A stretch of 5,546 nucleotides of DNA, taken from Limisphaerales bacterium (GTDB lineage Bacteria > Verrucomicrobiota > Verrucomicrobiae > Limisphaerales > UBA11358). Location of the stretch: NCBI GenBank assembly GCA_003152145.1, contig PLZL01000346.1, positions 953-6,498 of the forward strand, given 5' to 3'. Positions 4,569 to 5,546 of this stretch are shown here, piece after piece. Position 1 is the first letter of the stretch; each line of letters opens with the position of its first letter. The notes beneath the pieces are model-generated. The model was not told the DNA's origin and made no database searches. It saw only the letters and a list, made by a program, of their open reading frames with translations. Made by a program: the position numbers and the translations under genes.

Positions 4569-5546
4569 ATGAGCCAGCCGTGCAATAAGCGTGGCAGAAC
4601 GGAGCAATGGGTGGCCTTCATCATTTTGCTGTGCCTCGCGGGCATTGCAGCGGGCGTTTATCACAAGCAATTTTCCTTCAACCCCGCCGTGCTCGTCGCC
4701 ACCACCGCCGTGCCCGCCTCACCCAAACCCGTTGCGTCCATTCCCAATGAATCTCTGCCAACCCTGCCGCCGGAACTTTCCGTGTTTAGTGCGCCGGAAA
4801 CATTCACGGCGGACAATCTCTACGACAAAATTGACGGCAAGGCGGATCTTTATCTCACCGCCGGGTTCGTCGGGCTGAAATGCCAGCGTCTGGCGCTCAA
4901 GGCGGCCAACGACGTCTGGATGGAATGGTTCGTCTATGACATGGGCACGCTGCCGCAGGCGTTCTCGGTGTTCAGCCTCCAGCGCCGCGCGGAGGCACAA
5001 ACTCTTGACCTGACGGAATTCGCCTACCAGACCCAGAACTCGCTCTACTTCGTCTGCGGGCGCTACTACGTCGAGGCCGTGACGGCAATGCCGACGGAGC
5101 CAATGATGGCGGCGATGCGGACGATGGCGCGGCAATTCGTCGCGGCCAATCCATCCGGCGCGATGCGCATACCGGAATTGAAACTGTTTCCGCCGGAAAA
5201 TATGGAGGCCGGCAGCCAGGGGTTGCAGATGGCGAATGCCTTTGGTTTCGATCAGTTCACCAACGTCTTTACCGCGAAATACCGAGTGCCGGATGGCGCA
5301 ACCAACGTCGAAGTGCTCGCCTTTTTGGAAATGACAAAAACCTCCGCCGCCGCCGCGGCACTGCGCGATGCCTATCGTTCCTTCCTGCTGGCGAACGGCG
5401 GCAAGGAGATTGAAGCCGGCGAGGCGGCTTCGTTGGGCAAACCCATCAATTTCATGGACAGTGTCGAAATCATTTTCGCCGAAGGCAATGTGGTGGCGGG
5501 TGTTCACGCCGCGCCGGATGCCTCCTCGGCGATAAAAGTCGCGCAA
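4569..5546 (+). CDS. Membrane-anchored DUF6599-like protein, 3' end outside window
   Basis: The frame is open for 326 codons from the ATG at 4569 to the right edge, so the C-terminus is missing. The N-terminus has a short basic segment (NKRGR), then one membrane helix (about residues 14-31, VAFIILLCLAGIAAGVYH) without a clear cleavage site. A Pro/Ala-rich linker (about 46-72) places the rest outside the cytoplasm. Residues about 74-195 carry FSAPETFTADNLYDKIDGKADLY, the WMEWFVYDMGTLPQAFSVFS segment and SLYFVCGRYYVEAV. From memory this order is typical of the DUF6599 family, of unknown function. Residues about 200-326 look like a second, similar unit (FTAKYRV, EVLAFLEM, AAALRDAYRSFLLANGG), suggesting an internal duplication. 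No catalytic residues can be assigned. The ATG is the first in-frame start after a good promoter-like sequence. A long open frame on the opposite strand (4719 to the edge) is a shadow lacking any family feature. Confidence 0.82.
   Translation, partial: MSQPCNKRGRTEQWVAFIILLCLAGIAAGVYHKQFSFNPAVLVATTAVPASPKPVASIPNESLPTLPPELSVFSAPETFTADNLYDKIDGKADLYLTAGFVGLKCQRLALKAANDVWMEWFVYDMGTLPQAFSVFSLQRRAEAQTLDLTEFAYQTQNSLYFVCGRYYVEAVTAMPTEPMMAAMRTMARQFVAANPSGAMRIPELKLFPPENMEAGSQGLQMANAFGFDQFTNVFTAKYRVPDGATNVEVLAFLEMTKTSAAAAALRDAYRSFLLANGGKEIEAGEAASLGKPINFMDSVEIIFAEGNVVAGVHAAPDASSAIKVAQ

Noticed and set aside
4719..5546. Long open frame (275 codons) on the minus strand, open at the right edge
   Set aside because: It is fully antisense to the DUF6599-like gene, is rich in His/Arg/Gly as expected for a GC-rich shadow frame, and shows no fold or family motif.

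Overview
The window looks like a chromosomal stretch from a GC-rich member of the Verrucomicrobiota, most likely of the Pedosphaera/Limisphaera type. This rests on three things: a lineage-typical exported TPR-like protein, a Verrucomicrobia-style GspC/PilP-like protein, and starts that almost entirely lack Shine-Dalgarno sequences. The taxonomic call is inference from remembered family resemblance, not from a search. No rRNA, tRNA, CRISPR array, insertion sequence or phage gene was seen.

Layout. Positions 1-594 (minus strand) hold the 5' part of a gene for an exported TPR-like/coiled-coil protein that runs off the left edge. A 218-base divergent intergenic region, with promoter-like elements for both directions and two short inverted repeats, separates it from an HNH endonuclease gene (813-1433, +). 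After a 155-base gap comes a secreted GspC/PilP-like protein with a long Gly/Pro-rich segment (1589-2419, +). It converges, with a 10-base gap, on a RelE/ParE-family toxin-like gene (2430-2795, -) that has no visible antitoxin partner. Next, on the plus strand, is a secreted DUF4038 (apiosidase-like, GH140-type) glycoside hydrolase whose reading frame is broken by an apparent one-base deletion near 3952-3956. Its N-terminal catalytic part is 2972-3997 and its C-terminal part continues in another frame to 4434. A 134-base AT-richer gap carries a strong promoter-like sequence, hairpins and an 8-bp direct repeat. It leads into a membrane-anchored DUF6599-like protein (4569 to the right edge, +).

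The genes do not form an obvious single operon. They are mostly single transcription units with their own upstream gaps, and four of the six encode exported or membrane-anchored proteins. No clear new multi-gene system is visible. The items most worth checking are the frameshifted glycosidase, the orphan RelE-like gene with a C-terminal extension, the stand-alone GspC/PilP-like protein, and the recurrent TTGCCA-type promoters set so close to the ATG that the transcripts may be leaderless.
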